64,000 nucleotides of DNA. Origin: Methylosinus trichosporium OB3b (GTDB lineage Bacteria; Pseudomonadota; Alphaproteobacteria; Rhizobiales; Beijerinckiaceae). The position numbers and the translations under genes are program-made. The stretch spans positions 3,372,001-3,436,000 of the forward strand of contig NZ_CP023737.1 in assembly GCF_002752655.1 (NCBI RefSeq). The letters run 5' to 3'. Numbering within the stretch: position 1 is the stretch's first letter; each line of letters starts with the position of its first letter. Below the pieces are notes generated by a model, which was not told the DNA's origin, made no database searches, and worked only from the letters and a program-made list of their open reading frames with translations. Shown piece by piece: positions 35,163 through 44,589 of this stretch.

Positions 35163-35969
35163 TCAGTCGACGGCGAGAATCACATCCGAGGGCTTGAATG
35201 TGGCGACGATCTTGTCGCCCTCGGCGATGGAGAGGTCTTCCGCGGTCTGGCGCGGGACGACGCAGCTCATCGTCTTGCCGGAGCCGATGTCGACGAGCAC
35301 CTCGCTGTTGCGCTCGGCGTCGATGCGCCGACGCACGACGCCGGCGAAGCGGTTGCGCGCGCCGCTCGGCGGCGGCTCGGCCCCCGCGAGATCCGCGGGC
35401 GCGAGGCCGACGAAGGAGGATTTGATCAGCGCCAGCGCCTTGCGCCCGGGCGCGAGGCCGAGCTCGTCGGCGGCGTCATTGGTCACGACGGAGAGAATAT
35501 AGGTCTCCGGCGACACGCGCAGCGTGACCTCGACGTCGACCGGCCAGCGCTTGACCTGCACCACCTCGGTTTGAAAGATGTTCCGGGCTGAAATCTTGAG
35601 GCCGACGCTCCACAGCAGAAAATCGTCCTGATCCTCGAGCCCCTCCTCGGCGATCAGCGAGGAGATGCGCGAGAGCCGCTCCTCGAGCCGGTGGAAGGTG
35701 GCGATGAGCCGGCGCCCCTCCGCCGTCACCTCGGCGCCGCCGCCCGAGCGGCCGCCGGCCTTGGTGACGAAGGCCGGGCTCGGCAGAAGATTGTTGATGG
35801 AGTTCACCGCGTCCCAGGCGGTCTTGTAGCTGAAGCCGACCGCCTTGGCCGCCTTGGTGATGCTGCCATGCTCGGCGACGGCCTCCAGCAGCTTGATGCG
35901 ATCGCGCCCCACCAGAAAGCGCCCTTCGCGGCGCAGCGCCAACAAAGCGTCGATCTTGTTCTCGGTCAT
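35163..35969 (-). CDS. modE: molybdate-responsive transcriptional regulator ModE
   Basis: A 268-residue regulator with the standard ModE architecture. The N-terminal winged helix (residues 20-110) has [37 protein letters not shown] and the [19 protein letters not shown] wing. Two TOBE/Mop molybdate-binding domains follow (about 128-195, with [20 protein letters not shown], and 205-268). ModE dimers bind molybdate or tungstate and usually repress uptake genes. It lies 75 bases upstream of the binding-protein operon on the same strand, and a ModE-like box covers that operon's start. No modABC genes are in the window. Confidence 0.9.
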   Translation of the reverse strand: MTENKIDALLALRREGRFLVGRDRIKLLEAVAEHGSITKAAKAVGFSYKTAWDAVNSINNLLPSPAFVTKAGGRSGGGAEVTAEGRRLIATFHRLEERLSRISSLIAEEGLEDQDDFLLWSVGLKISARNIFQTEVVQVKRWPVDVEVTLRVSPETYILSVVTNDAADELGLAPGRKALALIKSSFVGLAPADLAGAEPPPSGARNRFAGVVRRRIDAERNSEVLVDIGSGKTMSCVVPRQTAEDLSIAEGDKIVATFKPSDVILAVD

Positions 35970-36085
35970 GCCATTTCTCTTCCGCTCGGGCGCCCGGAGA
36001 CTATACTCCGGCGCGACGCCGCATCAAAATCCGCGCCGCGCGGATTTTCCTTGACCGCGCGCGCGCCTTCGGATCGAACCGGCGC

Positions 36086-36547
36086 ATGACCAAGACGCAC
36101 AAAGGCCCCGAATTGCTCGGGCGCAAGGCCGCGCTGCCGGCCTCGCCGGACGAGGCCGAGCTCGACCTCGTCGCCAATCCGCATCCTTCGGAGACCTATC
36201 TCGTGCGCTTCGTCGCGCCCGAGTTCACCTCGCTCTGCCCGGTCACCGGGCAGCCGGATTTCGCGCATATCGTCATCGACTATGCGCCGGCGGAATGGCT
36301 CGTCGAGTCCAAATCCTTGAAGCTCTATCTTAGCAGCTACCGTAACCACGGGGCCTTTCACGAGGATTGCACCTTGCGCATCGCCAAGGACCTCGTCGCG
36401 GCGCTCGCGCCGCGCTGGCTGCGCATCGGCGGCTATTGGTATCCGCGCGGCGGCATTCCGATCGACGTGTTCTGGCAGACCGGCGCTCCGCCGCAAGGAT
36501 TGTGGCTGCCGGACCAGGGCGTGCCGTCCTATCGCGGCCGCGGCTGA
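36086..36547 (+). CDS. queF: preQ1 synthase (7-cyano-7-deazaguanine reductase)
   Basis: A 153-residue unimodular QueF that reduces preQ0 to preQ1 with NADPH in queuosine biosynthesis. The catalytic Cys and Asp are in [16 protein letters not shown]. The QueF motif is [24 protein letters not shown]. Length is that of the short YkvM-type branch. It is divergent from modE, with about 116 bases between them. Confidence 0.96.
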   Translation: MTKTHKGPELLGRKAALPASPDEAELDLVANPHPSETYLVRFVAPEFTSLCPVTGQPDFAHIVIDYAPAEWLVESKSLKLYLSSYRNHGAFHEDCTLRIAKDLVAALAPRWLRIGGYWYPRGGIPIDVFWQTGAPPQGLWLPDQGVPSYRGRG

Positions 36548-36642
36548 GGCGCGCCGGGCGTCGGAAGGGCCGCTCCGATTTTGAAATGCTCCGAATGATC
36601 TGGCAAGCTTCGTCGTCGCAATGCGATCGAGAGGAAGCGGAC

Positions 36643-37557
36643 ATGAGCTCGGGCGAAGGCGGGTTTCTCGGCGGCGGCGGCATTTGGGGGGCTTATCCTT
36701 CGGTGCCGTCGGTCGCGCCCGGGGCGAATCGCTCGCCCGCGGAGGCGCTGCGCTTCGAGATCAAAGGCCATGAGATGCAATTCGTCGAGATCGAGCTCGA
36801 TCCCGGCCGCGCCTGCGTCGCCGAAGCCGGCGCCATGATGTTCAAGGAAGCGGCCGTCGGCATGGAGACGATCTTCGGCGACGGCGCGCAGGAGGATTCG
36901 GGGCTGCTCGGCAAGCTCTGGCGCGGCGCCAAGCGCGCGCTGTCGGGCTCCACTTTGTTCATGACGCGCTTCACCAATAATGGCTACAGCCCGGCGCGCG
37001 CCGCCTTCGCCGCGCCCTATCCGGGAAAAATCCTGCCGCTGCGGCTCGATCTCCTCGGCGGCGAGCTCCTCTGCCAGCGCGACACCTTTCTCGCCGGCGC
37101 CCCCGGCGTCGCCATCGACATCGCCTTTCAGAAGAAGATCATGACCGGCCTCTTCGGCGGCGAGGGCTTCATCATGCAGCGCCTCTCCGGGAACGGAATC
37201 GTCTTCGTCCACGCCGGCGGCGCGGTGGTCGAGCGCGAGCTCGCGCCGGGCGAGGAGCTGCATGTCGATTCGGGCTGCCTCGTCGCGCAGACCGCGACCG
37301 TCTCCTTCGACGTCGTGCCGGTCGGCGGCGTCAAATCCATGTTCTTCGGCGGCGAGGGCTTTTTCTTCGCGCGGCTCGTCGGGCCGGGCCATGTGTGGCT
37401 GCAATCCATGCCCTTCTCGCGCCTCGTCGGCCATATCGCCTCGCGCATGCCCTCCTCGGGCGGCGGCGTCGGCGTGTCCTGGCCGGTCGGCGGCGGCTCG
37501 GAGTCCGGCTCGGGCGGCGGCGGCTGGGGCGGCGGAGGGGACAACAGCGAAGCGTGA
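36643..37557 (+). CDS. AIM24/TIGR00266 family protein
   Basis: A 304-residue protein of the TIGR00266 family (related to mitochondrial AIM24). RFEIKGHEMQFVEIELDPGRACVAEAGAMMFKEAAVGMET and GGEGFIMQRLSGNGIVFVHAGGAVVEREL are typical beta-rich blocks. The tail is very Gly/Ser-rich (GGGSESGSGGGGWGGGGDN), as in many bacterial members. The function is unknown. The start at 36643 has GAGGAAG upstream and leaves out an implausible extension. A stretch of about 95 bases separates it from queF. Confidence 0.88.
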   Translation: MSSGEGGFLGGGGIWGAYPSVPSVAPGANRSPAEALRFEIKGHEMQFVEIELDPGRACVAEAGAMMFKEAAVGMETIFGDGAQEDSGLLGKLWRGAKRALSGSTLFMTRFTNNGYSPARAAFAAPYPGKILPLRLDLLGGELLCQRDTFLAGAPGVAIDIAFQKKIMTGLFGGEGFIMQRLSGNGIVFVHAGGAVVERELAPGEELHVDSGCLVAQTATVSFDVVPVGGVKSMFFGGEGFFFARLVGPGHVWLQSMPFSRLVGHIASRMPSSGGGVGVSWPVGGGSESGSGGGGWGGGGDNSEA

Positions 37558-37610
37558 TCGGATCCGCGCGTTCCGAGCGGAGGGCCGGAACGCGCGGGGA
37601 AGGCGGGTGA

Positions 37611-37994
37611 TTACATCTTCGAGGCGCGGATCACGAAGCCCGGGCCGCTCGAGCATTTCACCTTGCCGATGAGCTTGAAGTGCTTCGGATCGGACTTCTC
37701 GGGAGCGGCGCCGGTCCAGACGCAGCCGGTCAGCTTGTCTTCCCGCTCGCCGATCGTGATCGTGTAGACCTCGCCGCTCTTCGAGCCCTCGAAGGTGTAG
37801 GCGGTCGGCGCGCCTTCGGCCGACTGCATCTCGGCCTTGCCCGACAGCTTGTCGCCGTCGGCGGTGACGGCCCATGTTCCGGTCGAGCTCTTGATGCCGG
37901 AATTGCTCTCCTCGGAGACATTCCAGCTTTCGGCCAGCGCCGGAGCGCTCATGAGGACGAGCGCGACGGCGGCTTTCGTTGCGAGCTGAAGCAC
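37611..37994 (-). CDS. small secreted hypothetical protein
   Basis: A 127-residue exported protein. The signal peptide cleaves after APALA and the mature domain begins ESWNVSEESN. The remainder is a beta-rich sequence (TGTWAVTADGDKLSGKAEMQ, TAYTFEGSKSGEVYTITIGE) with two Cys residues that could pair. GGGAG lies 7 bases before the GTG start. It looks like a small beta-sandwich or lipocalin-like periplasmic protein; no family is assigned. Confidence 0.7.
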   Translation of the reverse strand: MLQLATKAAVALVLMSAPALAESWNVSEESNSGIKSSTGTWAVTADGDKLSGKAEMQSAEGAPTAYTFEGSKSGEVYTITIGEREDKLTGCVWTGAAPEKSDPKHFKLIGKVKCSSGPGFVIRASKM

Positions 37995-38246
37995 GTTTCT
38001 ACTCCCATAAGGATTTGTGATTGCGATGAGCGGCGATGGCAGACGCGAGGGGAGTTGAGAAAGGGCGACGCGATTTGCAGCGCAGATTCGATCATCCAGA
38101 CGCGCGATTGTAAGCGACGCTCGTTAAGGGCGCCCGCGACATGCGGATGATCCCTGCCGCTGCGTCATATGGCGTCGACGCGAGCGTGCCCGCAAGTTCG
38201 CACAGAATTGGTTCAGCTGTAAATAGTGATACTGAGCCTCTCCAAG

Positions 38247-40418
38247 TCAGAATTGGGCGTGCAAGCGCAGTCCGAACACATTCACCGGCCCGCGTGCGAC
38301 ATTATGTCCCGGGTTGCCGATGAACTGATAGTCGAGCGTCAGCTCGATTCCGTCGCGCATATTATATTTGTAATAGGTTTCGAAGACCTTCTCGCCGGCG
38401 TAGGAGAGTCCGCCGTCGCCGATATAGACGCTGAGGCCGCCGAGGCCGAAATAGCGGATGCGTGGCCCCGCGAGGCCCGAGAACACGCCGGCGAGGCCGA
38501 TCTCGTCCTTGTCGCGGCCCCAGAGCGCGCCCTGCAGGGTGACGCCGGTGGCCAGCGAGCGGTCGATGTCGGTGAAGTCCACCGTCTCGAAACGACCGTC
38601 CGCCATGCTGGCGCGCAGGAAGAAGCCGATCTCCTCCGAGATCTGCTGCTGCACATTGATTCCGCCGCCGAGCTTGAGATGACGCCGGCGCAGCCAGGGC
38701 AGATTCACATCGGGCGGCAGCGCGCCGGTGAGCAGCGCATAGTTGACGGCGTCGCCGACCGTGGCGAAATTGCCATTGTCGCCATAGCCGAGAAATTTGA
38801 TCACGCCCGGCTGGCGGAACAGCTCGTAGCGCCCCTCCAATTCGACGACGCCCATGAACTGCCGGCCGATCTGCGGCTCGATATTGGGGCTGTTGGGAAT
38901 GTCCGAGAGCTGGAACAATCCGGCGCGCGCCGTCCACCAATCCTGCTTCCACTCTGCCGCGATTCCGTGGGTGTAGCCCCAGGCGTCGGCGGCATAATCG
39001 AAAGCGCCCATCGAGTTGACGCCGAAATTCAAGAAGCCGGTGTTGGGATCATGGGCGTATTTATTGTCGTCGAACACGTCCGGCACGGCGAACTTGCCGA
39101 TGGTGAGGACGATGCGATCCTTGTCGACCTTGCCAGAGAGCTGGTTCTGCGTCGATTCGAGCACCTCGTTGAAGGAGCCCGTCTCCGGATCGCTCACCTT
39201 GGCGTCGCCGTCGAGCCCGACGATCTGGCGCAGGAAATAGCGCTGGAACCGCATATAAGGCGCGGCGCGCCCGACCTTGGCGACGGCGCCGTCGACGAAA
39301 GAGGCGGCGCCGATCGAATTGGCGAGGCCATAGCCGACGTCGATCTCGGGATTGAGATAGACGGCGCCGCCGTCCCAGAGCCGCAGGCCGAAGAAGAGAT
39401 TGCTGGTCGAGCCGGCGTTGGCGAGGCCGTTCGGCGGAAAGCTGTTCTCTCCGCTATATTGCGCGCGGAACTTCGGATAACCCTGCACGACGGCGGTGGT
39501 CTGGCCGTGGAAGCTGTAGCGCTCCTCCTGCGATTGATCGTCGCTCTTCTCGTCGTTTTCGCCCTTCTTCCCCTTCTTCTCGTCCTTTTTCTCGTTATTC
39601 TCGTCCTTCTCGTTCTTCTTGTCCTTCGTGCTCGCGTCCGCGGCGCTCGCGCCGTCGCCCGCCTCCTCCTGAGGGTCGAAACGATAATCGAGCCCGAGCC
39701 GCAGCAGATGCGCTTCGCTGCGCTGGCGCACGTCGAAGGCCGAGGAGGAGTAATCGTCGAAATGGCGAATCTGCAATTGCTGATTGACATAGGTATATTC
39801 GAGACGCGCCGACCAGCGGTCGAACAGCGCCTGCTCCACGCCGGCGCCGATCACGAATTTCATGCGCGAAGAGTCCGACACCGGCGCGAAGAAGGGGCCG
39901 GCGACGCCCGGAGTCACGGTGAGGAGAGAGGCGCCGCGCCAGCCGCCCGCGGCGACGCCGGCGGCCGCATAGACGAGCGTGCGGCCGAAGGCGTAGCCGA
40001 GCCGGCCGCGAACGCTCGCGACATATTGGCCGTTCTCCTGCGTCGTGAGCCGGCGCGTCGCGGCGCCGAGCGCGCCAAAGCCGGCGAAGACGCCGTCGTC
40101 GCCCCTGCGCAGATCGAGAAAGTTCAGCTCGGACTCGAGGCCATAGACCCAGGGCCCCTTCTGCCAGTCATAGCCGATCCGCGCGCCGAAGCTGACGCCG
40201 GCGCGATCACGGCCGGGCGCGATCAGCGCATGGGCCGTCGGCGAAAGACCCGCGGCGGCTTCGACGCGGCCGCCGCTCGCGACCGGCAAGCCCACGCCCG
40301 CATCGACGCCGAGGTGAAGCCCGGCCCAGGAGAAGATCGGCGGCGGCGCCGGCTCCGCGCAGGCGCCGGCGCTCGCGGCGAGGAGCGGAGGCAGGGTCGC
40401 GAAGAGGTGGAGTCTCAT
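38247..40418 (-). CDS. two-domain outer membrane protein: OmpA-like barrel fused to OprB-like porin (copy A)
   Basis: A 723-residue outer membrane protein. After the signal peptide, residues of about 25-250 form an Omp25/OmpA-type 8-strand barrel (GLHLGVDAGVGLPVASGG, RAGVSFGARIGYDWQKGPWVYGLE, LEYTYVNQ). A highly charged Lys/Glu/Asp/Asn linker (about 250-300) follows. The C-terminal ~420 residues are an OprB/carbohydrate-selective-porin-like barrel (RQIVGLDGDA, NTGFLNFGVNSMGAFDYAADAWGYTHGI) ending in FGLRLHAQF. The adjacent upstream gene on the same strand is a paralogue. Two barrels in one chain is unusual. The solute is unknown. Confidence 0.82.
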   Translation of the reverse strand: MRLHLFATLPPLLAASAGACAEPAPPPIFSWAGLHLGVDAGVGLPVASGGRVEAAAGLSPTAHALIAPGRDRAGVSFGARIGYDWQKGPWVYGLESELNFLDLRRGDDGVFAGFGALGAATRRLTTQENGQYVASVRGRLGYAFGRTLVYAAAGVAAGGWRGASLLTVTPGVAGPFFAPVSDSSRMKFVIGAGVEQALFDRWSARLEYTYVNQQLQIRHFDDYSSSAFDVRQRSEAHLLRLGLDYRFDPQEEAGDGASAADASTKDKKNEKDENNEKKDEKKGKKGENDEKSDDQSQEERYSFHGQTTAVVQGYPKFRAQYSGENSFPPNGLANAGSTSNLFFGLRLWDGGAVYLNPEIDVGYGLANSIGAASFVDGAVAKVGRAAPYMRFQRYFLRQIVGLDGDAKVSDPETGSFNEVLESTQNQLSGKVDKDRIVLTIGKFAVPDVFDDNKYAHDPNTGFLNFGVNSMGAFDYAADAWGYTHGIAAEWKQDWWTARAGLFQLSDIPNSPNIEPQIGRQFMGVVELEGRYELFRQPGVIKFLGYGDNGNFATVGDAVNYALLTGALPPDVNLPWLRRRHLKLGGGINVQQQISEEIGFFLRASMADGRFETVDFTDIDRSLATGVTLQGALWGRDKDEIGLAGVFSGLAGPRIRYFGLGGLSVYIGDGGLSYAGEKVFETYYKYNMRDGIELTLDYQFIGNPGHNVARGPVNVFGLRLHAQF

Positions 40419-40450
40419 GGCGTCGTTCGCTGCGAATCACATTCTGATGT

Positions 40451-40520
40451 CTCGAGAGCGAGTCTGAAGGCTCGCGGTCCGAGAGCGGCCCTGGACCGCG
40501 AGCCTTCAGGCTCGCTCTTG
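40451..40520. repeat. CCTGAAGGC palindromic repeat, copy 3
   Basis: CGAGTCTGAAGGCTCGCGGTCC and GGACCGCGAGCCTTCAGGCT form a near-perfect palindrome with a 12-base centre (GAGAGCGGCCCT). It sits between the two paralogous porin genes. Confidence 0.85.
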
Positions 40521-40622
40521 CTTCCCTTCCGTCCGGATGACGCACGCCACCCGGTTTCGTCGCCGTCTCGCACAAGAGAGCGTTACAGTCGAGCCGAATG
40601 ACGTCTTCGTGACTCCCTGCGG

Positions 40623-42788
40623 TCAGAACATCGCGCGCAGCCTCACGCCGAAAATATTGACCGGGCCGCGCGCGACATTGTGCGAGGGATTGCCGATGAA
40701 CTGATAATCGAGCGAGAGGTCGACGCCCTCGCGCAGACGATATCGGTAATAGCCCTCGATCACCTTCTCGCCGGCATAGGTCATCGCGCCGTCGCCGATG
40801 AGAAGGCCCGTTCCGCCGAGCGCGTAATAGCGCGCCTGCGGGCCGGAGAGGCCGGAGAACACCATTGCGGCGCCGAACTCGTCCTCGGCGCGGCCCCAGA
40901 GCCCGCCGCGGGCGACGAAGCCGAGCGCCAGCGAGCGCTGAATATCGCTGAAATCGATGAATTCGAACCGCCCGTCGGAGATGCTGGCGCGCAGGAAGAA
41001 GCCGAGCTCGGACGAGAGCTCCTGCTCCAGATTGAGCCCTCCGCCGAGCTTGAGATGGCGCTTGCGCAGCCATGGATAGCTCGGGTCCGGCGGAAACTCG
41101 CCGGCGAGGAAGGCATAGTTCACGACGTCGCCGAGATCGGCGAAATAGCCGTTGTCGCCATAGCCGAGCAGTCGCAGCGCGCCCGGCCGGCCGAACAGCT
41201 CATAGCGGCTCTCGAGCTCGGCGACGGCGCAGAACTGGCGGCCGATGCGCGGCTCGATCGTCGGCCAGTTCGGATATTGCGAGAGCTGAAACAGTCCCGC
41301 CCGCGCGGTCCACCGATCCTGCTTCCATTCGACCGCCGCGCCATAGGTGTAGCCCCACCAGTCGGCGCCATAATCGAAAGCGCCCATCGCATTGACGGCG
41401 ATGTTGAGGAAGCCCGTGGTCGGATCATGGGCGTATTTGTTGTTGTCGAAAATATCGGGCGCGGCGAATTTGCCGATGGTGAAGGTCAGCCGATCCTTGG
41501 GGACCTTGCCGGCGAGCTGATTCTGCGCGGTCTGCAGCGTCTCGTCATAGCCGCCGAATTCGGGATCGGCGCCGCTCGCCGACCCGCCGAGGCCGATGAT
41601 CTGGCGCAGAAAATAGCGCTGGAAACGCAGATAGGGAGCCGAGGCGCCGACCCTCGCCACGGCGCCGTTGACATAGGCGGCGGCGCCGACGGAATCGGCG
41701 AGCGCATGGCCGGCGTTGATCTCGGGATTGAGATAGGCGGCGGCGCCCTCCCAGAGGCGCATGCCGAAGAAGAGATCGTTCGTCGCTCCGACGTCGGCGC
41801 GGCCATTGGGCGGCAGGCTGAAAAGGCCGCTGTAGAGGGCCGGAAATTTCGGATAGCCCTGCAGCACGGCGGTCGTCTGCCAATGAAAGTTGAAATTTTC
41901 CGGCTCCGCCGTTTCCTCGTCCTTCTCTTTGTCCTTCCCCTTCCCTTCTTCGTCGTCGTCCGTCTTCGAGGCGGCCGTCTCGCGGCCGCTCTTCGTCTTC
42001 GTTTCGTCGCGCGGCTGCTGCGGCGTTTCGGCCGAGCTGGTGCGCTCTTCCGGCGCGAAGCGATAGTCGAGGCCGAAGCGCAGAATGTGCGATTCGCTGC
42101 GCTGGCGCGCCAAGAAGGGCGGCGTCGCCTCGGCGGTCTCGTATAGCTGCTTCTGCGATTGCTGGTTCAAATAGAGATATTCGAGTCGCGCCGACCAATG
42201 GTCGCCGAGCGCGCGCTGCACGCCGGCGCCGATCGCATATTTCATGCGCGATGACTGCGAGAGGGGCGCCGAATAGAGCGCGAGCGACGGCAGCCGCGCC
42301 AGATTGGAGGCCCCGCGCCAGCCGCCGGCGGCGACGCCGCCGGTCCCATAGACGAGCCAGGGGCCGTAGGCGCGCCCGAGCCGGCCGCGCAGGCTCATGA
42401 AGCTATTGCTCGACTCGTCGGCGGTGAGGGCGTAGCCGCCGAGGCCGAAGGACGAGGGTGCGGCGAAGAGTCCGGTCGCGGCGCGCCGCAAGCCGAGATA
42501 ATTGAAATCGGTCTCGACGCCATAGACGATCTCGCCCTTGCGCCAGTCATAGCCGATCTGCGCGCCGATGCTCGCGCCGGCCCGGTCATGGCTCGGCGCG
42601 GCGAGGCCGAAGGCGTCGGCGCCGAAGCCCTCGAGGCGGCCGCCGCTCGAGAGCGGAAAGCCGGCGCCGGCGTTGACGCCGATATGCATGCCCTCCCACA
42701 GGGTGGGGGGCGACAGAGCGGTCTCGGCGGCGCGCGGCGTCGCGGCGGCCGCAGCCAGCGCAGCCGTCGCCAGAAATATTCGTCTCAT
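40623..42788 (-). CDS. two-domain outer membrane protein: OmpA-like barrel fused to OprB-like porin (copy B)
   Basis: A 721-residue paralogue of the downstream gene with the same order: signal peptide, 8-strand barrel (GMHIGVNAGAGFPLSSGG, ASIGAQIGYDWRKGEIVYGVE, LEYLYLNQQ), charged linker (DETKTKSGRETAASKTDDDE...KDKEKDEE) and OprB-like barrel ending FGVRLRAMF. The two genes are clearly a tandem duplication. The linkers are the most divergent part while the barrel ends are nearly identical. ATG 42788 gives a clean signal peptide; 42821 is an in-frame alternative with GAGGAG upstream. Confidence 0.82.
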   Translation of the reverse strand: MRRIFLATAALAAAAATPRAAETALSPPTLWEGMHIGVNAGAGFPLSSGGRLEGFGADAFGLAAPSHDRAGASIGAQIGYDWRKGEIVYGVETDFNYLGLRRAATGLFAAPSSFGLGGYALTADESSNSFMSLRGRLGRAYGPWLVYGTGGVAAGGWRGASNLARLPSLALYSAPLSQSSRMKYAIGAGVQRALGDHWSARLEYLYLNQQSQKQLYETAEATPPFLARQRSESHILRFGLDYRFAPEERTSSAETPQQPRDETKTKSGRETAASKTDDDEEGKGKDKEKDEETAEPENFNFHWQTTAVLQGYPKFPALYSGLFSLPPNGRADVGATNDLFFGMRLWEGAAAYLNPEINAGHALADSVGAAAYVNGAVARVGASAPYLRFQRYFLRQIIGLGGSASGADPEFGGYDETLQTAQNQLAGKVPKDRLTFTIGKFAAPDIFDNNKYAHDPTTGFLNIAVNAMGAFDYGADWWGYTYGAAVEWKQDRWTARAGLFQLSQYPNWPTIEPRIGRQFCAVAELESRYELFGRPGALRLLGYGDNGYFADLGDVVNYAFLAGEFPPDPSYPWLRKRHLKLGGGLNLEQELSSELGFFLRASISDGRFEFIDFSDIQRSLALGFVARGGLWGRAEDEFGAAMVFSGLSGPQARYYALGGTGLLIGDGAMTYAGEKVIEGYYRYRLREGVDLSLDYQFIGNPSHNVARGPVNIFGVRLRAMF

Positions 42789-43087
42789 GATGCTCGTCGT
42801 CGATCGCTCGGCGATTCGCATCCTGTCACGGCTCCTCGCCGGTATGGGCGATGGACTTCACTTAAGGCGCGACGCCCGATCCGCTCTCACCGAGCGTGGG
42901 CGTGCGAGCCGAGATCGGACGCTATGATTGGCGCTGCGCGCCCGATTCGAGTAGTATGCGTGCGAGCCGAAGCCTCGACCATTCCCGCGAAATTCGGCTG
43001 GCTCGCTTCTTGCCACGCAATGCTCACGGGCGCGCCGCGTCGCGCGAACGGCCGCCCTTGCCGGAAACCCCTCGAGGAGAGCGACAC

Positions 43088-44530
43088 GTGCTTTCGAAGG
43101 CAGCGCAATTCGACGAAATGGGCGGCGTCGACGGCTCGACCCGCCTCCCTTACGAAAAGCTTTCGAGATGGTTGTCCACGGTCGAGCCCGAATTTCTCGC
43201 CTCGCGGCGAGCGCAGGCCGAATATTTGTTTCGCCGTATCGGCATCACCTTCGCCGTCTATGGCTCGCAGGAGGCGACCGAGCGCCTCATTCCCTTCGAT
43301 ATTCTGCCGCGCATCATCGCCCGCGCCGAATGGGCGCAGCTCGAGAAGGGACTGGTGCAGCGGGTGAAGGCGCTGAACCTCTTCCTCGGCGATCTCTATG
43401 GTCCTGGAGATATTCTGCGCGCCGGGGTCGTGCCCTCGGAGCTCGTCTATCGCAATCCTTCCTTCCGTCCGGAAATGGCGGGACGCCGCGTCCCGCATGA
43501 TATTTTCGTGCATATCGCCGGCATCGACATCATCCGCACCGACGACGACGGCTTCTATGTGCTGGAGGACAACGCCCGCACGCCGTCGGGCGTCTCCTAT
43601 ATGCTCGAGAATCGCGAAGTGATGATGCGGCTGCTGCCCGATCTCTTCGCGCTGCATCGCGTCGCGCCGATCGAGAACTATCCCGACCAATTGCTTGCGA
43701 CCCTGCGCTCGGCCGCGCCGCGCAGCGCCGGCGCCGATCCGGTCAGCGTGCTGCTGACCCCGGGCCAATATAATTCCGCCTTCTACGAGCACTCATTCCT
43801 CGCCGACAAGCTCGGCATAGAGCTGGTCGAGGGCCGCGACCTCTTCGTCAAGGACGATATCGTCTACATGCGCACGACCGAGGGTCCGCGCCGCGTCGAT
43901 GTGATCTATCGCCGCATCGACGACGACTTCCTCGATCCGCTCGCCTTCCGCCCCGATTCGGCGCTGGGCGTCGCCGGGCTGATGGGCGCCTATCATGCAG
44001 GCAATGTGACGCTCGCCAATGCAGTCGGCACCGGCGTCGCCGACGACAAGGCGATCTACACCTATATGCCCGAGGTGATCCGCTTCTATCTCGGCGAGGA
44101 GCCGCTGCTGAAGAACGTTCCCACCTGGCGTTGCCGCGAGAAGGAGGCGCTCGCCTATGTGCTCGAGCATCTCGACGAGCTGGTGGTGAAGGAGGTCAAT
44201 GGCTCGGGCGGCTATGGCATGCTGGTCGGCCCCCATGCGACGCGCGCGCAGATCGCCGATTTTTCCGTAAAGCTCGCCGCCAATCCGACCAATTTCATCG
44301 CCCAGCCGACGCTCGCGCTCTCGACCTGCCCGGTGTCGGTGGAGCGCGGCGTCGCGCCCCGCCATGTCGATCTTCGGCCCTTCGTGCTCTATGGTCCGAA
44401 TGGCGCGAGCGTCGTCCCCGGCGGCTTGACCCGCGTCGCCATGACGGAGAATTCGTTGGTGGTGAATTCGAGCCAGGGCGGGGGAACCAAGGACACATGG
44501 ATCATCGACGACGCGCCGGCGCGGGCGTGA
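43088..44530 (+). CDS. circularly permuted ATP-grasp type 2 protein
   Basis: A 480-residue ligase-like protein of the DUF404/407 circularly permuted ATP-grasp family. QRVKALNLFLGDLYGPGDIL, VHIAGIDIIRTDDDGFYVLEDNARTPSGVSYMLENR, FVKDDIVYMRTTEGPRRVDVIYRRIDDDFLDPL and VVKEVNGSGGYGMLVGP are family blocks. ATP-grasp enzymes form amide bonds through acyl phosphates. This family sits in a conserved cluster with alpha-E and transglutaminase-like genes and is thought to modify peptides. GTG 43088 is chosen because GAGGAG lies about 8 bases upstream and the family N-terminus follows. Confidence 0.92.
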   Translation: MLSKAAQFDEMGGVDGSTRLPYEKLSRWLSTVEPEFLASRRAQAEYLFRRIGITFAVYGSQEATERLIPFDILPRIIARAEWAQLEKGLVQRVKALNLFLGDLYGPGDILRAGVVPSELVYRNPSFRPEMAGRRVPHDIFVHIAGIDIIRTDDDGFYVLEDNARTPSGVSYMLENREVMMRLLPDLFALHRVAPIENYPDQLLATLRSAAPRSAGADPVSVLLTPGQYNSAFYEHSFLADKLGIELVEGRDLFVKDDIVYMRTTEGPRRVDVIYRRIDDDFLDPLAFRPDSALGVAGLMGAYHAGNVTLANAVGTGVADDKAIYTYMPEVIRFYLGEEPLLKNVPTWRCREKEALAYVLEHLDELVVKEVNGSGGYGMLVGPHATRAQIADFSVKLAANPTNFIAQPTLALSTCPVSVERGVAPRHVDLRPFVLYGPNGASVVPGGLTRVAMTENSLVVNSSQGGGTKDTWIIDDAPARA

Positions 44531-44589
44531 TCGGTCGATCAAGAGCTTGCGCGAAACAAACCCGCACGAAGACACGATGATGGGACCTC

